Shown: positions 42,793 through 52,103, counted from the stretch's first letter. The stretch is 64,000 nucleotides of DNA from CAYWEM01 sp964457225 (GCA_964457225.1 CAYWEM010000001.1:186001-250000); one strand, 5' to 3'. Numbers and translations: made by a program. The notes: generated from the letters alone by a model not told the origin.

Positions 42793-44481
42793 TCAGCGGG
42801 TAGAATCCGCCAGGGGAATGTAAACCCGGAAAATACTGCCTTTTCCCACTCTACTTGTCACGGCCAGGCAACCATCGTGGGACCTGGCGATACCAAGCAC
42901 CACCGGCAGACCCATGCCCCGGCCGGTGAACTTGGTGGTGTAAAAGGGATCGCAGAGTTTCTCCATTTCCCCCGGGGCTATGCCGCAGCCACGGTCGCTT
43001 ACTTCCAGAAAGGCGTATTCCGGCCTGTCCGCCTTGAAATCAGCGGGAAAAACCCTATCTAAAACCATTTCGGAAACAGCAGATACACCGACCTTGACCG
43101 TGACTTCCCCAGCCCCATCAGAGAATGCTTCCACGGCGTTGTTCAGCAGGATCTTGAGCACCTGATTGAGCTGATCGGGATTTGATTTAACTTCAGGACC
43201 CTTTGTGGGCAGATCCAGAATCAATTTTGCATCTCCCGGCAATCTGGACCTCAACTCGGCCAGGCAGACCCGGCAGGTTTCGGCCAGGTTTATTCTATGC
43301 CGCTGGAAAACGGTCAAGCCAAGATAGGAAAGCAGTAAATCCCCGATATCAACCGAACGCCTGGCCGAAGCCAGCGCGCTTTCCAGCATGTTAACCGCGG
43401 GGCCGCCAGGGGGGAGATCCGTCAGTGCCATTTCCAGGTTGCCGATCACCACGGTTAACAGATTGTTGTAATTGTGGGCCACCGCCCCGGCCATTCTTCC
43501 CAGGCTCTCAGTTTTGTGCAATTTATTGGCCAATGCCTCTGATTTCCTGCGTTCACTGAGATCGCGGCAGAAACAGATGAACCTGCCGCCTTCCACATCA
43601 AGCCAGGAGACGGAAATTTCAACGTCCCAAACACTGCCGTCCTTGCGCCGGTGCCGGGTTTCAAAAAGCTCGGCTCCCCGGGCGATTATCCGTTTTATCC
43701 GGGTGGAAGTAATATCCGGAGATTCCTCGGCATCGAGATCGGCTATGCCCAGGCCCATTATTTCCCGGCGCTGGTAACCGGACATCCGGCAGTAAGCTTC
43801 GTTCACCTCGATCAGCTTGCCCTGGCTGTCCAGAACCCAGAAACCATCGACCGCGGTCTGCAGGATGGTGTTCAGGTATCTTTCCCGTTCCCTTAGTTTT
43901 TCCTCGGCTTGAATTCTTTTGCTGACATCACTGACTATGACCATCAATTCTAAGCGCCCGGCAGGTCCGTATTGCTTCGGCTGAAAAGCGCCCAAGACCG
44001 AACTCGCTTCGATCTGGGCGTGAAAAAGATCCCCGCTCTTTTTCAACACGCGCACCACGATCTGTTTTTCCCCGGGATTGCGGAAAAATATGCGAAACCT
44101 CGAGAGAAATATCGGCCGGTCCTGAGCAACAATGGAGTCGGTGAAAGGCCGACCCCGCAGATCCTCGTCCGCCCGTTCAAGCATGGCATACCAGGTGGCA
44201 TTGGCCTGGCGCACTATGCCGGATTCATCCAGAACCACGTAGCCGACCGGAGCTTGTTCAAAGAGAGCGGTATATCGATCCTTGATTTCCTGCAGTTTGC
44301 CCTGGGCTTCCAGCAGTTCCTCATTCTGTAATTCAAGCTCGGCCTGGTGCACGGCCAGCTCCTGGGCCAGTTGCCTGATGTTCTTCAACTCGGCCTGGTC
44401 CGGGGCATCGGCTGACTCTTTCAGCAAATTCTCGGCCCTTCGTCGCAATTGCAGGGCTTTCTTTTCGTTGACAGAACTCAT
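42793..44481 (-). CDS. PAS-domain hybrid-less sensor histidine kinase
   Basis: 562 residues, soluble. N-terminal coiled coil (LAVHQAELELQNEELLEAQ), PAS domain 1 (about 75-200), PAS domain 2 with PAC (about 205-320, YRKDGSVWDVEISVSW-like strand), then phospho-acceptor His336 in GAVAHNYNNLLTVV and an ATPase domain with N box (LLNNAVEAF), G1 (DRGCGIAPGEM) and G2 (GRGMGLPVVLG). The H box is of the AHxxNNxL kind common in PAS kinases. Start ATG 44481 overlaps the CheB-CheR-PAS stop by ATGA; an ATG at 44562 would lie within that gene. The response regulator is not in this window. Confidence 0.92.
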   Translation of the reverse strand: MSSVNEKKALQLRRRAENLLKESADAPDQAELKNIRQLAQELAVHQAELELQNEELLEAQGKLQEIKDRYTALFEQAPVGYVVLDESGIVRQANATWYAMLERADEDLRGRPFTDSIVAQDRPIFLSRFRIFFRNPGEKQIVVRVLKKSGDLFHAQIEASSVLGAFQPKQYGPAGRLELMVIVSDVSKRIQAEEKLRERERYLNTILQTAVDGFWVLDSQGKLIEVNEAYCRMSGYQRREIMGLGIADLDAEESPDITSTRIKRIIARGAELFETRHRRKDGSVWDVEISVSWLDVEGGRFICFCRDLSERRKSEALANKLHKTESLGRMAGAVAHNYNNLLTVVIGNLEMALTDLPPGGPAVNMLESALASARRSVDIGDLLLSYLGLTVFQRHRINLAETCRVCLAELRSRLPGDAKLILDLPTKGPEVKSNPDQLNQVLKILLNNAVEAFSDGAGEVTVKVGVSAVSEMVLDRVFPADFKADRPEYAFLEVSDRGCGIAPGEMEKLCDPFYTTKFTGRGMGLPVVLGIARSHDGCLAVTSRVGKGSIFRVYIPLADSTR

Positions 44482-47400
44482 TTGGCCAGCTCCTGCAATG
44501 ACCCGAACAGTCTTTTTACCGAACCATTTTGATCTATTTCCGCCTGGCCGCGGGCCAGGCATTTCATGATTTTGCCATCCGCCTTGACCGCCTCCAGTTC
44601 CAGGGCATAGGGCCTGCCTTTTTCCAGGGCTTCAGCCACGGCTTTTTTCAGGGTTTTCATCGATTCAGGGGTATAAAACTTTTCATGCTCGGCAAATGAA
44701 GGTGCCCCCTGAGCCGGATCCAGACCGAACAACTTGAACAGGTTCTCCGACCAGTTCACCAGGTCGGAAGCCGGGTCCCAGGTCCAACTGCCCATGCCGG
44801 CGATTTTTTCGGCATCGGCCAGCAGTTGATAGAGGTTTTGCTGTTGGGCCTGCTGTTCCTTGAGCTCACATTCCAGTTGTTTTCTCAGCGTGATATCCTG
44901 GGCCGCGCCCCAGAGCCCGGTTATCCGGCCCTGGTCATCCCTGACGGCTTCACCGCGTACCCACATCCAGCCGTTACTGCCGTCCCGGCGCACTGTTTCC
45001 AGTTCAAGCTCGTAGGGAATGCCGGTTTCCCTGGTCCGGGCCAGAGAAGTTGAAAGTTTTTGCCAGCTTTCCGGGGTGAAAAGTTTCATGTGCTCGGTAT
45101 ATGGAGGCGGCGGCAGGGTCGGATCGAAGTCGTACATCTTGTAAAGTTCTTCGGTCCATTCAACCTGGTTGCTGGCCGTATCCAGCCGCCAACTGCCCAG
45201 CCGGGCGATTTCCTGCGACCTCTGCAAATCGGTTTCCCGTTCAAGCAAAGCCTGCTGGGCCATTCGGCGCTGGGTGACGTCCACGAAAGTACAGGCAAAC
45301 TGCCCCCTGGCCGGCCGATAAGCCACCACGTCGTAGTAGCGGCCCAGGACCCGGGAATGCTTTTCAAAATGCGCCGCTTCCCCGGTCTCAGCTACCCGGC
45401 CGTAGATTTCAATCCATTCCTTTTCGGTTTCCGGAGCTATTTCCAGGATGCGGCGACCGATGATATCCGCGCTTTTGAGGCCGGTCAACTCTTCAAAAGC
45501 CGGATTCACGGCCAGGAAACGGTAATCGCAGGGCCGGCCCCGGCCGTCGAGGATGATTTCGTGCAGGGCGAAACCGGTGACCATGCTGTTGAACAGGTTC
45601 TGGTACTGGAGCTCAGATTGTTGCAGAGCATCCTCGACCCGTTTTACCGGGGTGATGTCGATCAGGGTGATGACCACTCCGGAAAAAACCTTGGGCCCCA
45701 CCTGGTAAGGCAGCATTCTTATCAACAGCCAGCGCCCGTCTTCGGTGCGCACGTCTTTTTCCCGCGGCTGCCCGGTTTTCTGCACCTGGGAGGCTGCTTC
45801 CAGCGGATCGAATTCCAGCAATCTGTGAGTGATGTGTTTCAGGGGCCGACCCACATCACTGTCCACCAGGTGAAAAGCCTCTCCGGCCTGGGGCGAGTAG
45901 CGCCTGATGCCCAGGTCCTCATCCAGGATCAGGATGCCGATCCGTGAACTCAACAACAGGTTTTCCACGTCGTTCTGAACCTCGGTCAGTTCGATTATCT
46001 TGTTCTGGTATTCTGAATTGACCGTGAACAGTTCCTCGTTGGTACTCTGCAGTTCCTCGTTGGTACTCTGCAGTTCCTCGTTGCTGGCCAGCAGTTCTTC
46101 ATTGGTGGCCTGCAGTTCCTCGTTGGACGTTTCCAGCTCCTCGATGGTGGCCTGCAGGTTTTCCCGGGTGAACTGCAGTTCCTGCTCCAGGTCCTGCATG
46201 CGCTGGCTGGTTTCCTCGCTGAGATCGTACTCGGCTGGAGCGCTTTCGGCCACCTGCCTGGACTCGGCGACCCGTTCAAAGAAAACCAATACCAGGGGGT
46301 CTTCACTCTTGCGTCCCGGCAACAGGCGCAGGCGCAGGCGCATACTGCTGTTTTTCTGGTCCTCCTGCAGTCTGACATTGCTGTAAACCAAGTCTTCACC
46401 GGTGCGGAAAACCTTCTGGATACCCGTGGCCAACGGGATGGCCAAATCGCGTTTGACCATCTTGGAGATATCGTAGACCACCCGCCCCGAAGGAATGGAG
46501 AAGATGCCGCTTGAATTGCCAAGCGAGTAGAGGATTTCCAGGTGTTCGTTGACCACCACGGTCAGGGGCAGGTGAGATTCGGACAGGCTCTCCAGCAGGC
46601 GGACGAGCAGGCGTTCGTTTTCACGGGATGCGGTCCGCGGGGTACGCGAAAAACCGACCGTTACCAACGGCTGGCGTGTTTCTTCATCCGGTTTTATTTT
46701 CACGCCTTCCAGGTGGCCGCCGGAATGTTTTCCGGCCGCGCGGTATATCCTGGCCTTGCGGTCCAGTGGTTCAAAATGGTCTTCCATGTCACCGACGGTC
46801 TCGCTGCTGCCCAGCAACAGGAAGCCCCCGGGTTTCAGGGCAAAATTGAACATTTCCAGGGCCCGCTGCTGCAGGTTCGTTTGCAGGTAAATCAGCAGGT
46901 TGCGACAACTGACCAGGTCGATGCGGGTAAAGGGAGGATCTTTCAGCAGGTTGTGCTGGGCAAAGACCACCATTTCCCTGATGGTCCTGGTGACGTGGTA
47001 AGTGTCGCCGCGCGAATAAAAGTACTTGCCCAGCACGGCGGGGCTCAAGTCGGCGGCAATGCTCTCAGGGTAAATCCCGGCCCCGGCCCGGGCCACGGCG
47101 TCACGGTCTATGTCGGTGGCGAAGATCTTGACATCCCGAGCCAGGCTCTTTTCCTCCATGACTTCACGGGCCAGGATGGCCAGGGAATAGGCCTCCTCCC
47201 CGGTCGAACAGCCGGCCACCCAGAAACGCAGTTCCCGCCCGCTGCTGCGTTCCAGTATCTCGGGCATGACCTGCTCCCGCACCGTCTGCATGATCTCCGG
47301 ATCGCGGAAAAAACTGGTTACTCCGATCAGCAATTCACGGTAAAGAGCCGAGATTTCAGCCGGGGTTTCCTCGGCATACCTGACATAGGCATCGAGATTG

Positions 47401-48182
47401 GCGGCCTGGTTCACGGCGATACGACGCTCGATGCGCCTCAGGATGGTGCTTGGCTTGTAATAGGTGAAATCGACCCTGGTCTTGGCCCGAAGCAGGGAAA
47501 AAAGACGGGTCAGGCCGGTTTCATCGCCCAGGGCCGGTGTGGATCTATCCTGGCGCGTGGCATAGGGATGAGCCAGCCAGGCCAGCAGTTGGGCCGGCAT
47601 TTCCTCCGGAGGCAGTACAAAATCAGCCACTCCGGTCGAGGAAGCGGCCCGGGGCATGCCGTCGAACTTGGCGCTGATCTCGTCCTGGACCATGACCAGT
47701 CCGCCCCATTCCTTTACCGCCCGCACGCCCCGGGTGCCGTCACTGCCGGTGCCGGAAAGAATTATGGCCACGGCGTTTTCCCCCTGGTCCTCGGCCAGGG
47801 AGCGCAGGAAAACGTCAACCGGCAGATTGATGCCCTCACGTGGCTTCTGGTCCTGGAGCAGGAGTTTTCCGTGAAAAATGGTCAGGTTCTTCTTGGGCGG
47901 AATCAGGTATATGTGATCAGGCTTGACCGCAACTCCATCCTCAGCCCGCTGAACCGGAATACTGGTCTTGCGCGACAGCAGTTCCACCATCAGGCTCTTG
48001 TAATCAGGGGAGAGATGCTGAATGACCACGAAAGCCATGCCGCTGTCCGGCGGCATGTTCTTAAAAAACGATTCAATGGCCTCCAGCCCCCCGGCCGAGG
48101 CTCCCACCCCGACGATCACCAGAGGTTTTTTTTTCGCCGGCTCCGGCTTCAACAGCTGTACCTGCTTGACTTTTTTTCCCAT
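44478..48182 (-). CDS. CheB-CheR fusion with four PAS domains
   Basis: 1234 residues. CheB methylesterase domain without receiver (about 18-205): nucleophile Ser29 in GVGASAGGLE, His56 in IQHLSPDY, and the Asp in SGTGSDGTRG. CheR methyltransferase (about 215-480): SAM loop VAGCSTGEEAYSLA, CRNLLIYLQ. Then a signal-helix coiled coil with repeated QSTNEEL heptads (about 680-730), encoded by 21-bp direct DNA repeats, and about four PAS domains to the C-terminus; the last two look duplicated (FTPESWQKL versus YTPESMKTL). Known relatives are stand-alone sensory proteins rather than chemotaxis adaptors. No che genes are near. It is coupled to the histidine kinase that follows. Confidence 0.94.
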   Translation of the reverse strand: MGKKVKQVQLLKPEPAKKKPLVIVGVGASAGGLEAIESFFKNMPPDSGMAFVVIQHLSPDYKSLMVELLSRKTSIPVQRAEDGVAVKPDHIYLIPPKKNLTIFHGKLLLQDQKPREGINLPVDVFLRSLAEDQGENAVAIILSGTGSDGTRGVRAVKEWGGLVMVQDEISAKFDGMPRAASSTGVADFVLPPEEMPAQLLAWLAHPYATRQDRSTPALGDETGLTRLFSLLRAKTRVDFTYYKPSTILRRIERRIAVNQAANLDAYVRYAEETPAEISALYRELLIGVTSFFRDPEIMQTVREQVMPEILERSSGRELRFWVAGCSTGEEAYSLAILAREVMEEKSLARDVKIFATDIDRDAVARAGAGIYPESIAADLSPAVLGKYFYSRGDTYHVTRTIREMVVFAQHNLLKDPPFTRIDLVSCRNLLIYLQTNLQQRALEMFNFALKPGGFLLLGSSETVGDMEDHFEPLDRKARIYRAAGKHSGGHLEGVKIKPDEETRQPLVTVGFSRTPRTASRENERLLVRLLESLSESHLPLTVVVNEHLEILYSLGNSSGIFSIPSGRVVYDISKMVKRDLAIPLATGIQKVFRTGEDLVYSNVRLQEDQKNSSMRLRLRLLPGRKSEDPLVLVFFERVAESRQVAESAPAEYDLSEETSQRMQDLEQELQFTRENLQATIEELETSNEELQATNEELLASNEELQSTNEELQSTNEELFTVNSEYQNKIIELTEVQNDVENLLLSSRIGILILDEDLGIRRYSPQAGEAFHLVDSDVGRPLKHITHRLLEFDPLEAASQVQKTGQPREKDVRTEDGRWLLIRMLPYQVGPKVFSGVVITLIDITPVKRVEDALQQSELQYQNLFNSMVTGFALHEIILDGRGRPCDYRFLAVNPAFEELTGLKSADIIGRRILEIAPETEKEWIEIYGRVAETGEAAHFEKHSRVLGRYYDVVAYRPARGQFACTFVDVTQRRMAQQALLERETDLQRSQEIARLGSWRLDTASNQVEWTEELYKMYDFDPTLPPPPYTEHMKLFTPESWQKLSTSLARTRETGIPYELELETVRRDGSNGWMWVRGEAVRDDQGRITGLWGAAQDITLRKQLECELKEQQAQQQNLYQLLADAEKIAGMGSWTWDPASDLVNWSENLFKLFGLDPAQGAPSFAEHEKFYTPESMKTLKKAVAEALEKGRPYALELEAVKADGKIMKCLARGQAEIDQNGSVKRLFGSLQELAK

Positions 48183-48244
48183 TAAGCACCTCGCGTCACA
48201 ATATCAAAGGCTTTCCCGGTACCGGAGCTTCTCTTCACGAGTCG

Positions 48245-48273
48245 ATTTTATTAGGGAAAAATAAACATGTCAA
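48245..48273 (-). promoter_or_regulatory. promoter of the CheB-CheR-PAS/kinase operon
   Basis: Minus strand: TTGACA (48268-48273), 17-bp spacer, TAAAAT (48245-48250). Leader of about 55 nt to ATG 48182. Confidence 0.75.
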
Positions 48274-48400
48274 CCCGGCGGCCGGCCGGGAAAAGTGTCT
48301 CCGCAGTGCCCACCGGCGCAGGTTGATGTCCTGTTTTCAGGACAGAATGTCCGCTCCGGTTGCGGCATGAAACTTGCTTTTAAAAAAGCAGGAGGCACAG

Positions 48401-48736
48401 ATGAAAAAAAGACTAACCTGCCTGGCGGCGTTTTTGCTTGTATTCCTGCTGGCTCCGGAACTGCGGGCCTCTGCTGATTTCAGCTACCAAGGCCGACACT
48501 ACTCCCGGGATCACTATCACTATCGGTCACCCCGGGCCCTGGAAAGGGAAATCAGGAGCAACGAGAGGCGGATCCAGCGCCTGGAGCACAGACGGGCCAT
48601 CCTGTTGAGGCGGCTTTATCATGGTGATCCTCGCCGATCTTACAGCCTGCGCCTGGAGATCAGGCGCCTGGAAAGCGAAATTCACCGGCTGCGTCTGCGC
48701 AACCGGCAGTTGTACCGGATGCTGCGCCGCCGCTGA
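48401..48736 (+). CDS. small secreted Arg-rich coiled-coil protein
   Basis: 111 residues. Signal peptide (LTCLAAFLLVFLLAPELRASA), then a Tyr/His/Arg segment (GRHYSRDHYHYRS) and a strongly basic helix (EREIRSNERRIQRLEHRRAIL ending in LYRMLRRR). No family recognised. High positive charge outside the membrane suggests binding to an anionic surface such as LPS or nucleic acid, but this is a guess. ATG 48401 has GGAGG 6 nt upstream. An inverted repeat GTCCTG-TTTT-CAGGAC sits about 60 nt upstream. Confidence 0.7.
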   Translation: MKKRLTCLAAFLLVFLLAPELRASADFSYQGRHYSRDHYHYRSPRALEREIRSNERRIQRLEHRRAILLRRLYHGDPRRSYSLRLEIRRLESEIHRLRLRNRQLYRMLRRR

Positions 48737-48761
48737 CCACGAGCAATCGCATGCAATCCGG

Positions 48762-50567
48762 TTATATGAGTTTCCACCTGAGGCTGAATACCCCCAGCAC
48801 CACCAGGCTGATGATGATGAAAAGCGGCCAGCCCACCCGGCGGTAATCACCGAAACGGTAACCGCCTGCGCCCATGACCAGGATGTTGACCGGGTGGCCC
48901 AGCGGCGTCAGGAAGGCCATGGATGCACCAAGCGCCACGGCCATGCCGAAGGCCTGGGCCGGGGCCCCGGAAGCCTGGGCGATCATCGCGGCGATGGGAG
49001 CCATGAACACGGCCACGGCCGCGCCTGAGATCGCCTGGGTCAGCAGGGCGGATAACAGGAAAAGCAGGGCGACCAGGACCAGGGGCGGGGCTGAGCCAAG
49101 CGTGGACAACAGCAGGGCTGATACCTGCCCGGCCAGCCCGGAGTTCTGCATGGCCAGGGCCAGGGGCAGCATGCCGGCCACCAGGAACACCGCCCGCCAG
49201 TCTATGGCCCGGTAAGCCTGTTCCATGGTCAGAATCCGGGTAAGCAGCATCAGTACGGCCCCGGCAAAAAACACCTGGGCCATGGGCAGGGGGGTGAATA
49301 CAACGGTCAGCAGGGTGGCGGCCAGCACGGCCAGGGCAACCGGGGCTTTGCCGGAAGCCGGCTTCTTTCCGGGCAGCGAGGTAAGCGGAATCAGGTCGGG
49401 GTCCTCGGCCATCAGCCTGAGTTTTTCCTCGGGAATGATCCCCAGCAGGGCATCACCGTAAGCCAGCCTGGTGTTGCGCACCTCGCGCCTGATGGCCTGG
49501 TCCCCGCGCCAGATGGCGATGACGTTCATTCCGTATTTCTGCAGAAACATCACTTCCTTGAGAGTTGAACCTATCAGCTTGGATCGGGGCGAAAGCATGA
49601 TTTCGGCCAGTATTCCTTCGGAAGTTTCCACGTCGGCCGGAGAGAGGCTTGATTGGTCGAGCAGTTCGAGCCTGGGTTCCCGGTCCATTTCAGCGAATTC
49701 ATCTGCCTTGCCTTTCAGGGTCAGGATGTCTCCCCGGCGCAGAATCGTGTCCGGTCCCAGTCCGGGGATTTTCCTGCCGTCCCTGTTCACGGCCAGCAGG
49801 CTCAGCCTGAACTCTTCCCGCAGGGTGCTCTGGCTGACTTTTTTTCCGATCAGGTATGAACCGGCCGGAATTTTGGCCTTGAAGAAGAACTCGTTCATGC
49901 CGTAGAGACTGAAGAGTTTTCCGGAACCCTGGCCCGCCCTTTCAGCCCGCTGATCATTACGGCCGGGCAGGCGGAACCTGCCCCAGAAAACCATGTAGGC
50001 TATCCCGGCCAGGCAGACCGGCAGACCGACCGGCAAAAAGTCGAGCAGGCCGAAACCGGGCAGGCCGCTGGTTTCAAAAACTGCTCCGACCACGATGTTC
50101 ATGGTGGTCAGCAGGGTGGCCATGCCGCCCAGGATGGTGGCATAGACCATGGGAATCAGCAGTTTGGAAATCGGCACATCCGACTTTTCGGCCGCACTGC
50201 CGGCCGAGGGAATCAGCACCGCCGCAGCGGCGATGTTGTTGAGAAAAAGGGAAAGAAAACTGCCGGCGGCCATGAACAGCCCGACCAGGGTGGCTTCCCT
50301 CTTCCCCCCCCAGCGCAGCAGGTAGCCGGCCACGGCCTCGGAAATCCCGCTGGCCGCCAGTCCCTCGGCCAGGATGAAGACTGAAATGATTATGATCACC
50401 GCACTGTTGCTGAAACCGGAAAAAGATTCAGCGGCGGTGATTATGCCGGCGGCTGTGAGCAGCACCAGGGTCAGCATGGCGATCAGGTCGGGGCGCAGGC
50501 GTTCCGATAAAAACAGGATCACGGCCAGGGCCAGGATGGCGATGGTACCGGCCAGTTCATAACTCAT
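48762..50567 (-). CDS. SLC13/ArsB-like anion permease with two TrkA-C domains
   Basis: 601 residues. Two halves of about five to six helices each (N half with SFSGFSNSAVIIIISVFIL and LSLFLNNIAAAAVLIP, C half with the matching LLFLLSALLTQAISGAAVAVF) flank a cytoplasmic insert with two TrkA-C/RCK_C domains (about 210-385; VSQSTLREEFRLSLLAVNRDG, STLKEVMFLQKYGMNVIAIWR). Relatives move sulfate or dicarboxylates with sodium. Its neighbour cluster Rrf2-cysK makes sulfate an attractive substrate, but it is divergently transcribed and this is inference. AAGGAT precedes the ATG. Confidence 0.88.
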   Translation of the reverse strand: MSYELAGTIAILALAVILFLSERLRPDLIAMLTLVLLTAAGIITAAESFSGFSNSAVIIIISVFILAEGLAASGISEAVAGYLLRWGGKREATLVGLFMAAGSFLSLFLNNIAAAAVLIPSAGSAAEKSDVPISKLLIPMVYATILGGMATLLTTMNIVVGAVFETSGLPGFGLLDFLPVGLPVCLAGIAYMVFWGRFRLPGRNDQRAERAGQGSGKLFSLYGMNEFFFKAKIPAGSYLIGKKVSQSTLREEFRLSLLAVNRDGRKIPGLGPDTILRRGDILTLKGKADEFAEMDREPRLELLDQSSLSPADVETSEGILAEIMLSPRSKLIGSTLKEVMFLQKYGMNVIAIWRGDQAIRREVRNTRLAYGDALLGIIPEEKLRLMAEDPDLIPLTSLPGKKPASGKAPVALAVLAATLLTVVFTPLPMAQVFFAGAVLMLLTRILTMEQAYRAIDWRAVFLVAGMLPLALAMQNSGLAGQVSALLLSTLGSAPPLVLVALLFLLSALLTQAISGAAVAVFMAPIAAMIAQASGAPAQAFGMAVALGASMAFLTPLGHPVNILVMGAGGYRFGDYRRVGWPLFIIISLVVLGVFSLRWKLI

Positions 50568-50595
50568 ACTTCATCCTTTACTTATTCCACTGTTA

Positions 50596-50604
50596 AGTAT
50601 AGCA
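50596..50604 (-). promoter_or_regulatory. extended -10 promoter of the SLC13 gene
   Basis: Minus strand TGCTATACT: TGn plus TATACT (50596-50601), about 28 nt before ATG 50567. No clear -35. Confidence 0.5.
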
Positions 50605-50645
50605 AAGACTCGGCCCCGGGGCAAAAACACTTTTGGCCTGCGGCC

Positions 50646-50674
50646 TTGACATCCGGTCCCAATCCTGATATCAA
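50646..50674 (+). promoter_or_regulatory. promoter of the Rrf2-cysK genes
   Basis: TTGACA (50646-50651), 17-bp spacer, TATCAA (50669-50674); predicted start near 50681, at the edge of the palindrome at 50682-50701. Confidence 0.7.
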
Positions 50675-50681
50675 AGTTATC

Positions 50682-50701
50682 ATATCTCATCGATAGGATA
50701 T
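50682..50701 (+). promoter_or_regulatory. probable Rrf2 operator
   Basis: Imperfect 20-bp palindrome with arms ATATC and GATAT and centre TCGA (16 of 20 positions symmetric). It covers the predicted transcription start and reaches to 2 bp from the ATG of the Rrf2 gene, so binding would block its own synthesis. Size and arm sequence are of the kind Rrf2 proteins bind. Confidence 0.55.
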
Positions 50702-50703
50702 AA

Positions 50704-51147
50704 ATGAAGCTTTCAACCAGAAGCCGTTACGGAACCAGGCTGATGCTGGACCTGGCCCTGCACGACCAGGCCGGCCCCCAGCCGCTCAGAATGGTTTCCA
50801 GGCGGACGGCGATAAGTGTCAAGTACCTGGAGCAGATCATTCCCCGGCTGCTCGGCGCCGGGCTGGTTTTGAGCAGTCGCGGCCAGAACGGCGGCTACGC
50901 CCTGGCCCGGCCGGCCGGGGAGATCAGGCTGAGCGAGTTGGTCAAGGCACTGGAAGGCTCACTGGATCCGGTGGCCTGCGCTGAAACCTCGGCTATCTGT
51001 TCCCGTTCCCCGCAATGCGCCAGCCGGGAAATCTGGCTGGAATTGAGCGCCGCCATTCAGCGCACCCTGGACGGCGTCAGCCTGGCCGACCTGGCCGGCC
51101 GGCACCGGGACAAGCAGGCGGATAAGACCGCCCCGTCCCGCATCTGA
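50704..51147 (+). CDS. Rrf2 family transcriptional regulator with three Cys
   Basis: 147 residues. MKLSTRSRYGTRLMLDLA is the Rrf2 N-terminus; winged helix-turn-helix (RRTAISVKYLEQIIPRL, SSRGQNGGYALAR). The effector loop has Cys92, Cys99 and Cys105 (spacing x6, x5), close to the IscR 2Fe-2S ligands Cys92/98/104 but with one extra residue. It may hold an iron-sulfur cluster or act like CymR, the Rrf2 repressor of cysteine genes that works with CysK. The cysK gene starts 23 nt downstream, which favours cysteine or Fe-S control. The window holds no isc/suf genes. Confidence 0.9.
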   Translation: MKLSTRSRYGTRLMLDLALHDQAGPQPLRMVSRRTAISVKYLEQIIPRLLGAGLVLSSRGQNGGYALARPAGEIRLSELVKALEGSLDPVACAETSAICSRSPQCASREIWLELSAAIQRTLDGVSLADLAGRHRDKQADKTAPSRI

Positions 51148-51170
51148 GAATCTCTGAACAAGGAGACAAC

Positions 51171-52103
51171 ATGGGAAGAATTCATCCGGACATAACCAGT
51201 ACCGTGGGCCGCACTCCGCTGGTGCGCATCAGGCGCCTGGCCGAAGGCCTGCAAGCGGAAATCCTGGCCAAGCTGGAATCCTTCAATCCGCTGTCAAGCG
51301 TCAAAGACCGCCTGGGACTGGCCCTGATCGAGGATGCCGAACAAAAAGGCCTGATCGGACCGCAGACGGTGATCATCGAGCCGACCAGCGGCAATACCGG
51401 GGTGGCCCTGGCTTTCATCTGCGCCGCCCGCGGCTACCGGCTGATCCTGACCATGCCGGAAAGCATGAGCCTGGAAAGACGCCAGCTCCTGCAGATTTTC
51501 GGGGCCGAGCTGGTCCTGACCGAAGCAGACCGGGGCATGGCCGGAGCTGTGGCCAAGGCCGAAGAACTGGCCGCGGCCACCCCGGGCAGTTACCTGCCAC
51601 GGCAGTTCAGCAACCCGGCCAACCCGGAAATACACCGGCGCACTACTGCGAGGGAAATACTCGATGATACCGGGGGCCGGGTGGACATCCTGGTCGCCGG
51701 TGTAGGTACCGGCGGCACCCTGAGCGGCGTAGGCCGGGTGCTCAAGGATCACAACCCGTCGGTCAGGGTCGTGGCCGTTGAACCGGCCGATTCCCCAGTG
51801 ATCTCGGGGGGGCAGCCCGGACCGCATAAAATCCAGGGAATCGGCGCCGGCTTCGTACCGGAAACCCTGGACCGCTCCGTTATCGATGAAATCATTCTGG
51901 TTTCGCACCAGGATGCCGGGGAAACCGCCCGACGACTGGCCCGCCTTGAAGGCATGCTGGTCGGCATTTCCTGCGGGGCCGCCATGTTCGCCGCCCTGCA
52001 ACTGGCCGGACGGCCGGAAAACCAGGGCCGGACCATAGTGGTCATCCTGCCCGACAGCGGCGAGCGCTACCTGTCAACCTGGCTCTTCCAGGAAAAATCC
52101 TGA
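51171..52103 (+). CDS. cysK: cysteine synthase A
   Basis: 310 residues. Converts O-acetylserine and sulfide to cysteine with pyridoxal phosphate. Lys45 in NPLSSVKDR binds the cofactor; PTSGNTG (71-77) is the substrate loop; GVGTGGTLSGVGR holds the phosphate; KIQGIGAGFVP and SCGAAMFAAL complete the fold. AAGGAG precedes the ATG. In an Rrf2-cysK unit, probably repressed by the upstream regulator. Convergent with the beta-helix gene after 11 nt. Confidence 0.96.
   Translation: MGRIHPDITSTVGRTPLVRIRRLAEGLQAEILAKLESFNPLSSVKDRLGLALIEDAEQKGLIGPQTVIIEPTSGNTGVALAFICAARGYRLILTMPESMSLERRQLLQIFGAELVLTEADRGMAGAVAKAEELAAATPGSYLPRQFSNPANPEIHRRTTAREILDDTGGRVDILVAGVGTGGTLSGVGRVLKDHNPSVRVVAVEPADSPVISGGQPGPHKIQGIGAGFVPETLDRSVIDEIILVSHQDAGETARRLARLEGMLVGISCGAAMFAALQLAGRPENQGRTIVVILPDSGERYLSTWLFQEKS

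Noticed and set aside
46020..46145. 21-bp direct DNA repeats suggesting a minisatellite or array
   Set aside because: They encode QSTNEEL heptads of the signal-helix coiled coil between CheR and PAS domains, a known feature of this family.
46542..48185. 547-codon open frame on plus, opposite the CheB-CheR-PAS gene
   Set aside because: It mirrors the CheB-CheR coding region almost end to end, its translation has no domain, and the minus-strand gene has full active-site motifs. GC-rich codon bias creates such shadows.
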